Source: Fuerstiella sp.
GTDB lineage: Bacteria > Planctomycetota > Planctomycetia > Planctomycetales > Planctomycetaceae
Direction of reading: 5' to 3'
DNA length: 42,749 nucleotides
NCBI GenBank assembly: GCA_022447185.1
Contig: JAKVAY010000068.1
Location: forward strand, 1-42,749
Position 1 is the stretch's first letter. Every line of letters begins with the position of its first letter. Shown here in pieces: positions 1 to 8,163 of the stretch. Made by a program: the position numbers and the translations under genes. Under the pieces are notes generated by a model that did no database searches, was not told where the DNA came from, and saw nothing but the letters and a program-made list of their open reading frames with translations.

Positions 1-1158
1 ATTGACCGTAGGGATTCCCATGCGATTGCCGTAGTCACGCACACCCGCAATGACACCCTGCATGACAGCACGGGGATGCAGGATGCCGGGGGGCAGTTCA
101 TCGGCCGAAAAGTCCGGCCGAGCAAAACAAAAGACATCAGTGCTGCAGACAGGTCGAGCACCCAATCCGGTACCCATAGGGTCCCGGATCACTCCGCCGA
201 GTCCGGTATTGGCTCCACCATAAGGTTCAATGGCAGATGGATGATTGTGTGTCTCGACTTTAAAACACACGCTCTGTCGATCGTCAAATTCGACGACACC
301 GGCATTGTCACGAAAGACACTGACACACCAGTCGTCGTCTCCAAGTCGTTCCCGGATCTGCTGTGTTGCGAGAAAGATCGTTTCCTGCAGCATATTGTCA
401 AATCGCACCTCGCGCAATGTTTCACCGCACGCATGCTCTCGGTAGTGAATTCGACCACCAAGTGTCTTGTGTGAACAATGTTCACTCCATGTTTGCGCAA
501 TCGTTTCAAGTTCGATGTCGGTGGGATCCCGGTCAAGTGAGCGAAAATGATTTTGAATCGTCTGCATTTCCACGAGGCTGAGATACAGCTGGCCTTCACC
601 ACTCAGACGTTCGAGTGCCGAGTCATCCATGTCCCGGATTGCAACACATACCTTCTGAAAGTCATATCTGCTCCCGACGGACAGGTCCGTGAGCTGCAGC
701 GGACCTTCCAGCACATACTCAATCGCATCATTTGCCAGAACTCGAGAAACCAGCTGACTGCGATCACCTTCACTGAGTTCACCGCTCAGTCGGTACTTGC
801 GACACGTTGCCACAGCTGTGACATTCAAACTCCGGCGAATCAGGGCATCCGCCGCGTTTCGAGCGATGCTGTCAGTCACTCCTGGATGCAACAGGACGTT
901 GATGCAGCCACTATTGTTCTGTATGGACGTATTTGGCAGCGCGGTGACCTTCATTTGTTCGACAACACGATCGTACAACAGTCCGGGAGCTGTCTCAGTA
1001 ATCTGTGATTCACTGATGTCTCCCTGAACCAGGAAGGATCTGGCAGACTGGACAGCACTTAGCCCCTGGATTCCCAGATTTCTTGCGTCATCCAGAACCC
1101 GTTGACCTTCGTGGTCGAACTCGGTCACTGCTGGCAGAATCTCTACTTCCCACAACAT
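1..1158 (-). CDS. purL: Phosphoribosylformylglycinamidine synthase PurL, N-terminal part (cut by window edge)
   Basis: Catalyses ATP- and glutamine-dependent conversion of FGAR to FGAM, the fourth step of purine synthesis, in the cytosol. Only the first 386 codons are inside the window; no stop is seen and the reading frame runs off base 1. The N-terminus carries two consecutive segments that look like PurS modules (about residues 1-75 and 85-160), the second with HPGVTDSIARNAADAL. A linker domain follows with the family signature WSEHCSHK near residue 230, then the AIRS-type ATP-binding domain with KVETHNHPSAIEPYGG and TGLGGVIRDPMGTG. Start is the ATG at 1158; no stronger upstream start is visible. 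Whether a glutaminase domain is attached cannot be judged. xthA lies 292 bp upstream on the same strand. Confidence 0.95.
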   Translation of the reverse strand, partial: MLWEVEILPAVTEFDHEGQRVLDDARNLGIQGLSAVQSARSFLVQGDISESQITETAPGLLYDRVVEQMKVTALPNTSIQNNSGCINVLLHPGVTDSIARNAADALIRRSLNVTAVATCRKYRLSGELSEGDRSQLVSRVLANDAIEYVLEGPLQLTDLSVGSRYDFQKVCVAIRDMDDSALERLSGEGQLYLSLVEMQTIQNHFRSLDRDPTDIELETIAQTWSEHCSHKTLGGRIHYREHACGETLREVRFDNMLQETIFLATQQIRERLGDDDWCVSVFRDNAGVVEFDDRQSVCFKVETHNHPSAIEPYGGANTGLGGVIRDPMGTGLGARPVCSTDVFCFARPDFSADELPPGILHPRAVMQGVIAGVRDYGNRMGIPTVN

Positions 1159-1450
1159 ACTGGCATCGATCCTTTAGCCGCGATTGGTACGGCGAACAAA
1201 ACCATACAACAATTCAGCAAATTTGTTTGTCACACTTTCTGATCCGATTCGATCCAACAGCAATACGTCTGTCGGAGCTTAGCTTGTGGACGAACACGTG
1301 ATCAGGAATCGCTCGGGACAGTACGAAGTATTCCAAACCCTGCTTCAACCTGCCACATGTCACACAACGAATTCCAGGTTGTAGTGCTCCGATCTTCGAC
1401 CTAGCATCCTTCGTTCTCAAAGAGTCCGCCTGAACTCAACTCCATCACGA

Positions 1451-2254
1451 CTACGTTTGTTCCTGTCTGGAACTGCCACACTGGCCTGGCCACTCCAGAT
1501 CGACCGATACCGGCGCGTGGTCACTGACTTCCAGACCACCTTCACGATGCACTATCGCCTGCTGGACGAAAGGCTTCAGAGAAGAATTCACCAGCAGATA
1601 GTCAATTCGCCACCCTCGGTCCAGTTCTCGAGCACGACCACGATTGGACCACCAGGAGTAAGGGCCGTGAACGTCACCAAAATGCTCCCGGGTTGTGTCA
1701 TGCCAGCCCGACTTGAGCAACCGGCTGAACCACGCTCGCTCATGGGGCAAATACCCGGATGTGTTCTCGTTCGACTTAGCATAATAAATATCCTGTGATG
1801 TGTGGGCGATGTTGAGATCGCCACCGAACAGAAATGGCCTGTCACGTAGTCGAGACGTCGCCCAGCGGCGAAATCGCCTCATCCAGCGGTCTTTGACTTG
1901 TTGCCGGTGCTCGCCTGATGAACCGGACGGCAGATAGACGCTGGCGATTCCCAGACCGTTGACCGTTGCTTCAATCAGGCGTCCTTCGTCGTCACCTGCC
2001 CGATCCACATCCATTGAAATCAGGGTGACAGGATCCCGCGACAAAATAGCTGTTCCTGAATACCCTTTTTTTGCTGCGGAATTCCAGATCATGTGCCATT
2101 CGTTGAAGCCGTTCCATCCACTGGGAAGTTGTTCTCTGAACGCGCGCACTTCCTGCAGAAGCAGCACGTCGGGTGAAATAACCTCAATGTGTTTTTCAAT
2201 TCCCTTGCGAATCGCAGCACGAATTCCGTTCACATTCCATGTTGTTATTCTCAT
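1451..2254 (-). CDS. xthA: Exodeoxyribonuclease III (AP endonuclease family)
   Basis: A 267-residue member of the exonuclease III branch of the endonuclease/exonuclease/phosphatase fold, expected to cut DNA at abasic sites and trim 3' ends in base excision repair. The family landmarks are all present: NVNGIRA at residues 7-13, the metal-binding Glu35 in LLLQEV, Tyr107 in SVYLPSG, Asp146 and Asn148 in GGDLNIAH, the YSWWSN block at 199-204, and the catalytic SDHAPV with His246. Length matches the family (about 250-270). The ATG at 2254 starts directly with MRITTWNVNG, the expected N-terminus. It lies upstream of purL on the same strand, separated by 292 bp, so cotranscription is possible but not shown. 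Confidence 0.95.
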   Translation of the reverse strand: MRITTWNVNGIRAAIRKGIEKHIEVISPDVLLLQEVRAFREQLPSGWNGFNEWHMIWNSAAKKGYSGTAILSRDPVTLISMDVDRAGDDEGRLIEATVNGLGIASVYLPSGSSGEHRQQVKDRWMRRFRRWATSRLRDRPFLFGGDLNIAHTSQDIYYAKSNENTSGYLPHERAWFSRLLKSGWHDTTREHFGDVHGPYSWWSNRGRARELDRGWRIDYLLVNSSLKPFVQQAIVHREGGLEVSDHAPVSVDLEWPGQCGSSRQEQT

Positions 2255-2931
2255 TGGTGCGGCTGTCTGTGTGGCAAAATCAACAAGAGGTCAATCGCGA
2301 CTATACGCGTCCTGTGGATGTTGTTCCAGTATCCACTTCCGGTGTACGCTGTCCACATGTACAGACGGCACTTCAGATTTGACAGGGATCTGCTCTTCGG
2401 TGCCATCTTAGTTCAACCACAATGCGAAAGGCGTCGGCCTGTGGATCGTTCACTGTCTGCAGTCGTTGAGAACCGCTACGACACCACTCGGACTGGCTGA
2501 AAAAACCCGCCTCGCCGCTGTCCGCTGTTACCGGCAAACACCATTTCGATGCGTTATCATGCATGTCGCACAGACCCCACGCATTGGGACGTCAATGTCA
2601 TACCTGGTGCATGTTGTTATCGACGTTGCTTCGGCCCCTTGCAAACTCAAACTTCGCGACGCATTGTCCTGAAAGCCTCTTCGTCCAGCACCGGTTTCGG
2701 ACGTCGAATTCTGCAGCAACGAATGTCGGTCGAGACAATGAGAGACCACAATGTCCAAGGATCAGATTTCAACACCTCGTTGAGATGCATCTGAATATGT
2801 GCCCGGAAGGAAACCTGCTGTTCGAACTCACTGGACAACAGGTGAAGCCTGAATTCCCCACAGTGCGACTGTCTGAGCATCAGTGGATTCGTCGGTCACT
2901 TATTGATGCTGTTATCAGAACACTGACCGAA
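2255..2931. other. 677-bp stretch without a convincing gene
   Basis: Lies between xthA and korB, both on the minus strand. Several open frames cross it on both strands but none has a recognisable domain or a clear ribosome-binding site. The least unlikely is a 77-codon minus-strand frame at 2647-2880, listed separately. The stretch could hold the korB 3' end and the xthA promoter; I see no strong terminator hairpin. Confidence 0.5.
2647..2880 (-). CDS. Possible 77-aa hypothetical protein downstream of korB
   Basis: An ATG-initiated 77-codon frame on the same strand as korAB, starting 51 bp after the korB stop. The translation contains LHLLSSEFEQQVSFRAHIQ and ends in FRTMRREV. It has the mixed charged/hydrophobic character of a real protein, but I recognise no family and see no clear Shine-Dalgarno sequence. 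It could be a small cotranscribed gene, a remnant of a longer gene, or chance. Confidence 0.25.
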   Translation of the reverse strand: MLRQSHCGEFRLHLLSSEFEQQVSFRAHIQMHLNEVLKSDPWTLWSLIVSTDIRCCRIRRPKPVLDEEAFRTMRREV

Positions 2932-3954
2932 TCATTCGTCCACGACCCACGTGTCACCGCTGTTGAACAGAGCATCGAGGTTGCCCTCACCCAGTTGTTC
3001 ACGGGCATGTGTCACCTGACTGCGCACTGCTTCATCATACACCGGACGCTCTACGTCGCGGAACACACCCAGCGGTTCCGGAAATTCCGGATGTCTCATT
3101 TGAGCCAGCAGGAATGCCAGTGACGGATCTTCAGCATTCTCATCGTGGAACAGCAGGTCGTCTTCAGAGATTCCGCTGCTGAGTTCCACAACCTCAATGC
3201 GGCCGTGCGCGTTAAGACGAACCCCCTTATCACGATCTTTTCCAAAGATCAGAGGCTTGCCATGTTCAAGATAGACGATGTTGTCCTCTTTCTCGCCCTT
3301 CTTGGAAGCATAGTAGAATGCCCCGGAATTAAACACGTTACAATCCTGGTAGACCTCAACGAACGAAGTGCCTTTGTGTGCCGCTGTTCGTTTAAGAATC
3401 GCCGTGAGATGCTTGATGTCCACATCGACAGCACGAGCGACAAACGTTGCTTCACAGCCAATTGCGACGGACAGTGGATTGAGTGGATTGTCAACAGATC
3501 CATAGGGAGTACTCTTCGTCTTTGATCCCAGAGGACTGGTTGGTGAATACTGTCCTTTCGTTAAACCATAAATCTGATTGTTGAACAGCACGATATTGAT
3601 GTCGATATTACGTCGAATCGCATGCATCAGATGATTTCCGCCGATTGACAACGCGTCACCATCTCCGGTGATGACCCACACCTGCATATCCGGCTGCGCC
3701 AGCTTGAACCCGGTGGCAACAGCTGGAGCGCGTCCATGAATACTGTGGAAACCATATGTATTCATGTAGTAGGGAAAGCGGCTGGAACAGCCGATTCCAG
3801 ATACAAAACAGAACTTTTCTCGCGGGATTCCAAGGTCCGGCAGTACCTTTTTCATCTGAGCCAGGATGGAGTAATCACCACAACGCGGACACCAGCGGAC
3901 TTCCTGATCACTGGCAAAATCTTTGGCCGTCAGTTGCGGCAACAGGCTGGACAT
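2932..3954 (-). CDS. korB: 2-oxoacid:ferredoxin oxidoreductase, beta subunit (KorB type)
   Basis: The thiamine diphosphate-binding beta subunit, partner of the gamma-alpha fusion encoded immediately upstream. Together they oxidatively decarboxylate a 2-oxoacid, most likely 2-oxoglutarate, to the acyl-CoA with ferredoxin as acceptor. Residues 22-25 form CPRC, Cys56 lies in SGIGCSSR and Cys205 in YQDCNVFN, the set expected to hold the 4Fe-4S cluster. The TPP/Mg motif is GDGDALSIGGNHLMHAIRRN (97-116) followed by NNQIYGLTKGQYSPTS, typical of KorB. Length 340 includes a C-terminal extension of about 50 residues compared with short KorB proteins. The 56-bp gap to korA supports one operon. The exact substrate is inferred from similarity to Kor rather than Por proteins. 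Confidence 0.93.
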   Translation of the reverse strand: MSSLLPQLTAKDFASDQEVRWCPRCGDYSILAQMKKVLPDLGIPREKFCFVSGIGCSSRFPYYMNTYGFHSIHGRAPAVATGFKLAQPDMQVWVITGDGDALSIGGNHLMHAIRRNIDINIVLFNNQIYGLTKGQYSPTSPLGSKTKSTPYGSVDNPLNPLSVAIGCEATFVARAVDVDIKHLTAILKRTAAHKGTSFVEVYQDCNVFNSGAFYYASKKGEKEDNIVYLEHGKPLIFGKDRDKGVRLNAHGRIEVVELSSGISEDDLLFHDENAEDPSLAFLLAQMRHPEFPEPLGVFRDVERPVYDEAVRSQVTHAREQLGEGNLDALFNSGDTWVVDE

Positions 3955-4010
3955 GGGACAAAAATTCCTGAATTGTCAAAATGGATTCGAGCGGAACAGT
4001 ATTGGCTGGT

Positions 4011-5882
4011 TCAGTTTGCCAGTACATCATTGATTTTTGAGATAACTTCGCTGACCTTAAAAGGCTTGCCCTGAATTTTGTTCAGCGAAATGGCATCCAC
4101 CAGAAATCTGCTGCGGATAATGAATGCCAGCTGTCCAAGATTGAGCTCCGGAATCAATACCTGTTTGTAATTTCGAATGATGGATTCCAGATTCTTTGGA
4201 AACGGGTTCATATATCGCAAATGGGTATGCGCAACAGATTTACCGGCTTCCTGACACTGCTGCACCGCTGTACGGACGGAACCGAATGTGCCACCCCAAC
4301 TGATCACCAGAAGGTCGCCGGATTTAGGGCCATTCACTTCCTGTTCCGGAATGAAACTGGCTATACCCTGTACCTTGCGAAGTCGGGTATCTGACATGTG
4401 CTGGTGATTGTCAGGACTGTACTCGACGTTGCCGGTGACATCCGCTTTTTCCAGCCCACCAACTCGATGTTCCAGCCCCGGTGTGCCGGGACGGACCCAC
4501 GGCCTTACCAAACGCTCGTCGCGCAGATACGGCTGAAAACCATTCTCCGTGTTCGCACTATCCGGATGATCGACATGAATGGGGGTCAACTCATCGATTC
4601 GCGGGATCATCCAGGGCTCTGCACCATTTGCAATGTAACCGTCAGACAAAATCACAACCGGAGTCATGAATTCGACGGAAATTCGCAGTGCTTCCTGCAT
4701 CATCCAAAAACAGTCTCCGGGTGTGGCCGGAGCGACAATTGGCAACGGTGATTCACCATTGCGTCCGAACATAACCAGCATGAGATCCGATTGTTCGGTC
4801 TTCGTCGGCAGCCCGGTACTCGGACCACCCCGCTGGACGTCTATAATCACCATCGGCAGTTCAGTAATCACCCCCAGCCCCATTGCTTCACCCTTGAGGC
4901 AGATTCCCGGGCCACTGCTGGCCGTTACGGACATTGTGCCACCAAAGGCCGCCCCAACAGCAGCCGACATCGCAGAGATCTCATCTTCGGCTTGAAACGT
5001 TGTGATGCCGAAGTGCTTAAACTTGGCAAGTTCATGCAGGATGTCGCTGGCCGGTGTGATTGGGTAACCGGAATAGACCAGATCCAGGTTGGACTGTCTG
5101 GCTGCCGCAGCCATGCCCATGGCGAGAGCTTCGTTACCCGTAATTTTCCGGTACTTTCCCGGAGCCAGCTTCGCTGGTGGCACTTCGTAATGAACGGTGA
5201 ATGATTCTGTTGAAAAACCGTAGTTGGATCCACCTTTCAGAGCACGCATGTTTGCTTCAGCAATTGCGGGCTTCGAACCAAATTTTGCGTTAACCCAATC
5301 TTCAGTGGGCTTTGGATCACGGTCGTACAGCCAGTAGACCAGTCCAAGCGCGAAGAAGTTTTTACAGCGATCGGCTTCTCGCTGAGACAGTCCCAGACCT
5401 TCGACTGAATCGCGTGTCAAGCGGGTCATCGGAACCCGATGAACACGGAAACCTGCCAGGGCATCGCCATCATCGAGCGGACTTTTGTCGTATCCGGCCT
5501 TGACCAGATTAGATTTCTCGAACGCGTCTTCGTTGACAATCAGTGTGCCACCGCGTTTCAGATCGGCAACATTTGATTTGAGTGCTGCCGGATTCATTGC
5601 GACCAGCGTGTCAACTTCGTCACCTGGAGTAAAAATGTCCTGACTGGAAAAGCAAATCTGAAAACCGCTCACACCAGCAATGGTACCGGCCGGTGCACGA
5701 ATCTCAGCCGGAAAATCCGGTAGAGTGCTGACATCGTTTCCGAACGCTGCTGAGACATTCGTAAATTGCGTGCCTGCCAGTTGCATCCCGTCTCCACTAT
5801 CGCCGCAAAAGCGGACGACAACAGTGTCGACTTGTTCGTGTTGGCGACCTTCGGGCGCGGAGGGAGTATCAACTGCCGACAT
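4011..5882 (-). CDS. korA: 2-oxoacid:ferredoxin oxidoreductase, fused gamma-alpha subunit (KorA type)
   Basis: A 623-residue fusion. The gamma (CoA-binding) domain is N-terminal (about 20-200) with [14 protein letters not shown] at 24-37 and [13 protein letters not shown]. The alpha pyrimidine-binding domain begins near residue 245 and holds SGYPITPAS (271-279), the QAEDE segment with its conserved Glu (297-301), and [16 protein letters not shown]. The [17 protein letters not shown] block is diagnostic of the KorA family. A transketolase-C-like domain ends the protein. The ATG at 5882 is the first in frame. In an aerobic or facultative planctomycete this enzyme would replace or supplement 2-oxoglutarate dehydrogenase in the TCA cycle. 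A 20-bp tandem repeat lies about 45-85 bp upstream of its start. Confidence 0.94.
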   Translation of the reverse strand: MSAVDTPSAPEGRQHEQVDTVVVRFCGDSGDGMQLAGTQFTNVSAAFGNDVSTLPDFPAEIRAPAGTIAGVSGFQICFSSQDIFTPGDEVDTLVAMNPAALKSNVADLKRGGTLIVNEDAFEKSNLVKAGYDKSPLDDGDALAGFRVHRVPMTRLTRDSVEGLGLSQREADRCKNFFALGLVYWLYDRDPKPTEDWVNAKFGSKPAIAEANMRALKGGSNYGFSTESFTVHYEVPPAKLAPGKYRKITGNEALAMGMAAAARQSNLDLVYSGYPITPASDILHELAKFKHFGITTFQAEDEISAMSAAVGAAFGGTMSVTASSGPGICLKGEAMGLGVITELPMVIIDVQRGGPSTGLPTKTEQSDLMLVMFGRNGESPLPIVAPATPGDCFWMMQEALRISVEFMTPVVILSDGYIANGAEPWMIPRIDELTPIHVDHPDSANTENGFQPYLRDERLVRPWVRPGTPGLEHRVGGLEKADVTGNVEYSPDNHQHMSDTRLRKVQGIASFIPEQEVNGPKSGDLLVISWGGTFGSVRTAVQQCQEAGKSVAHTHLRYMNPFPKNLESIIRNYKQVLIPELNLGQLAFIIRSRFLVDAISLNKIQGKPFKVSEVISKINDVLAN

Positions 5883-5909
5883 AACAAAACCTTAACAGCC
5901 TGAAGAACA

Positions 5910-5999
5910 GAGTCTGACCTGTTCCAGATGTACATTACTTTTTCGAGATGTACATTACTTTCTGAGGTGGGAAGAAGTGCGGGGTCAGGGATCAGACTC
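5910..5999. repeat. 90-bp element bounded by 8-bp inverted repeats
   Basis: GAGTCTGA at 5910-5917 is exactly inverted as TCAGACTC at 5992-5999. The tandem ATGTACAT block lies inside, followed by a GGGGTCAGGGATCAGACTCC-type end. Such ends resemble repetitive extragenic palindromes associated with RAYT transposases, but no transposase is present here and only one copy was noticed in the window, so its mobility is inference. Confidence 0.35.
5925..5963. repeat. Two tandem 20-bp direct repeats with palindromic ATGTACAT core
   Basis: The sequence agATGTACATtactttt occurs twice with an exact 20-bp period (ATGTACAT at 5928-5935 and at 5948-5955). The two 20-bp units differ at only about two positions. 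Each carries the perfect 8-bp palindrome ATGTACAT. The spacing of two helical turns and the position upstream of korA fit a dimeric operator. The enclosing 8-bp inverted repeat (5910-5917 and 5992-5999) also fits a small REP-like element. Confidence 0.6.
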
Positions 6000-6335
6000 C
6001 TTCGACCATCGCCTGTTTGAGTAGACACTGCCGGTCCGGAATAAAGACCTGTTGCCGTGATCTGCTCCCGACATTGTGACAAGACGTACCATCGAATGCA
6101 TCGTGCCAAAACCGGCAATTCTGTTGGATTTTCACCAGTATCAAAATCCGGAATGAGGGCCTTGTATCGTTCGACGCATTCGGAGGCAACTTCAATCGGT
6201 ATTCTGGCTGCCTGATAACCTGTTTTTCACATTTCACCGTTTGTTGCACTAACAGAGAATTTCATCGACAGGCAGCCCGAGCAGGACTACAGAATGTCGA
6301 AAAAACACAATGCTACGGGTTTGGGCCCGCTCAAT

Positions 6336-7025
6336 TCAGGCAGTGAACTCCAGCGTGCTCTTAATTCCGGCATCCACAGCTGCACAATGCTCCTCGAAAT
6401 TGAGCATGTCCAGCAGGCTTCTGCCCTCCGCCATATTCCTGAGTAACAGAGCTTCCTTTCGGTGAATCTGTTCGGCAAGCGGTAATACTGCTGAAAATTC
6501 AGCGAGTGTCGCAACGACGATTCCATCATCGTCACCTAAGAGAATATCTCCGGGGTGAATCACAACACCACCACAGGACACAGGGACCTGTGTCTCGAAC
6601 AGTTGTGACGTCATTCCGGCGATCGGTATCACGCTTCGCGCATAATACGGCAGACTGAGCGATCGGATCGTTGTGATGTCACGGCATGGACCATCGACAA
6701 CGATCCCAGCCAGGCCCTTCCGATTCGCTTCAGCCGGAAACAAACCTCCCGTAACAGCACGATCACTGTTCTGTGAATCGATCACAAGTACTTCACCCGG
6801 AACAGCATCACGCAGAGCCTTGATCACTGTCAGAAAATCATTGTGGCAGGATACGGTATGCGCCATTCCTACGAGCATTCGGCCCGATTGAACGGGACGA
6901 ATCGCCGAGTCGATGATTCGATACTCCTCAATCGCAGGATCATGCGATCTTTGCATTTTGTTCGCATCACAGACACAGGCAGTACTGAGCTTCAACAGTC
7001 GGTCTCGCAATTCCTCGAACAACAT
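6336..7025 (-). CDS. RraA-family protein (aldolase/decarboxylase-like)
   Basis: Belongs to the RraA / HMG-CHA aldolase / former MenG-like family. These proteins are either RNase E inhibitors or divalent-metal aldolases acting on 4-hydroxy-4-methyl-2-oxoglutarate or oxaloacetate. The active-site block is present: GGLFPAEANRKGLAGIVVDG followed by PCRD, with Asp111, Arg115 and Asp116 in the positions used for substrate and metal binding. I chose the ATG at 7025, which has GGAG about nine bases upstream, over an in-frame TTG at 7067; this gives 229 residues, close to the family length. It is divergent from an SDR gene, separated by 97 bp, so the two may share a control region and a catabolic pathway. 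The substrate is unknown. Confidence 0.8.
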   Translation of the reverse strand: MLFEELRDRLLKLSTACVCDANKMQRSHDPAIEEYRIIDSAIRPVQSGRMLVGMAHTVSCHNDFLTVIKALRDAVPGEVLVIDSQNSDRAVTGGLFPAEANRKGLAGIVVDGPCRDITTIRSLSLPYYARSVIPIAGMTSQLFETQVPVSCGGVVIHPGDILLGDDDGIVVATLAEFSAVLPLAEQIHRKEALLLRNMAEGRSLLDMLNFEEHCAAVDAGIKSTLEFTA

Positions 7026-7122
7026 ATCGGTACACTCCGGATGACCTGGCAACTGCTTGCCAATCAAATGTGTTCAAAGTATTTTGCAATCAATATCCGA
7101 AACCACGCCGGAACCACAAGAC

Positions 7123-7917
7123 ATGGGCGAACGATTAGCCGACAAAGTAGCGATTGTGACGGGAGCTGGCTCATCCGGACCTGGCTGGGGCAATGGAAAA
7201 GCGACCGCGGTGCTGTTTGCTCGCGAAGGGGCCAGTGTATTTGCCATCGACATCAATGCCGATGCCGTCGCCGAAACCGAAGAGATCATCAGAAGCGAAG
7301 GCGGCACCTGCACCGCACGACAGGTCGATGTCACGAAGTCGGATCAAGTCGAATCAATGGTGAACCACTGCATTGAGACATATGGCAGCATCGACATTCT
7401 CCACAACAATGTCGGTATTCTGGATGTTGGCGGTCCTGTCGAGTCGAGTGAAGAAAGCTGGGATCGTGTTGTCGCTGTCAATCTTAAAAGCATGTTTCTG
7501 ACTTGCAAACACACCCTGCCTCACATGGAAAAACACGGTGGCGCCATCGTCAACATTTCGTCGATTGTGGGTATTCGTTATCTGGGTGTGCCATATGTGT
7601 CCTACAGCGCCACCAAGGCGGCTGTCCTGCAACTCACCCAGAGTGTTGCCATGCAGTATGCCGAAAAGAATATCCGAGCCAACACAATCCTTCCCGGCCT
7701 GATGAATACACCGATGATTATTGAACCATTGAAGAATGTTTACGCCGACGGCGACGTCGGCCGCATGCTCGAAATACGAAACAACCAGGTTCCCATGAAA
7801 CGTATGGGAAATGCATGGGATGTCGCTCATGCCGCACTGTTTCTGGCGTCAGATGAAGCAAAATATATCACGGGTGCCCAATTGGTGGTTGATGGAGGAC
7901 TGACCTGCAGGTCGTGA
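7123..7917 (+). CDS. Short-chain dehydrogenase/reductase (SDR)
   Basis: A 264-residue classical SDR, an NAD(P)-dependent oxidoreductase of alcohols or ketones. The Rossmann glycine motif is TGAGSSGPGWGNGKA (13-27), longer than the usual TGxxxGIG but seen in a subgroup of SDRs. NNVG is at 95-98, catalytic Ser in NISS (146-147), and YSATK with Tyr161 and Lys165. The C-terminus VVDGGLTCRS is typical. The ATG at 7123 fits the MGERLADKVAIVTGAG alignment better than the in-frame TTG at 7057. No clear Shine-Dalgarno sequence precedes it. It is divergently paired with the RraA-like gene. The substrate cannot be read from the sequence. Confidence 0.88.
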   Translation: MGERLADKVAIVTGAGSSGPGWGNGKATAVLFAREGASVFAIDINADAVAETEEIIRSEGGTCTARQVDVTKSDQVESMVNHCIETYGSIDILHNNVGILDVGGPVESSEESWDRVVAVNLKSMFLTCKHTLPHMEKHGGAIVNISSIVGIRYLGVPYVSYSATKAAVLQLTQSVAMQYAEKNIRANTILPGLMNTPMIIEPLKNVYADGDVGRMLEIRNNQVPMKRMGNAWDVAHAALFLASDEAKYITGAQLVVDGGLTCRS

Positions 7918-8163
7918 TCAACCGGTCTTTCGATTCTGACATCCGGATCTTTCCGATATCACCAGCAACAACTCATCGTTCGAGAACATGAAAATAATGA
8001 GACCGGCCATCTGTGAGTTCAAGACCATCGAAATTTGATTTTCCTATGAGTAAGCTGGTGTTACTGAGTAAATCAACAATGAGGCGTACCGCCCAAAGTC
8101 ATTTGATCGTGCGCGGTTCTCCGGATATTGTCAAAATCGGAAACTCAACTATAGGAGTCTGAA

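Larger units (their letters stand above)
5883..6335. other. 453-bp region upstream of korA, with repeat block
   Basis: No well-supported gene. It holds the upstream region of korA (minus strand) and the 3' flank of the RraA-like gene. Within it are the tandem and inverted repeats described separately. A minus-strand frame is open from about 6223 through the repeat block and into the antisense of korA. Its start would be TTG, and the part at 6000-6220 reads like protein but matches nothing I know. It may be decayed coding sequence. Confidence 0.4.

Noticed and set aside
2563..3123. 186-codon plus-strand frame over the 3' end of korB
   Set aside because: About a third of it is antisense to korB, which is certain; no domain recognised.
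5992..6223. Minus-strand frame upstream of korA containing RIPIEVASECVERYKALIPD
   Set aside because: Protein-like over about 70 residues but starts with TTG, runs into the repeat block and the antisense of korA, and matches no family I know. Kept only as a possible decayed gene in the region note.
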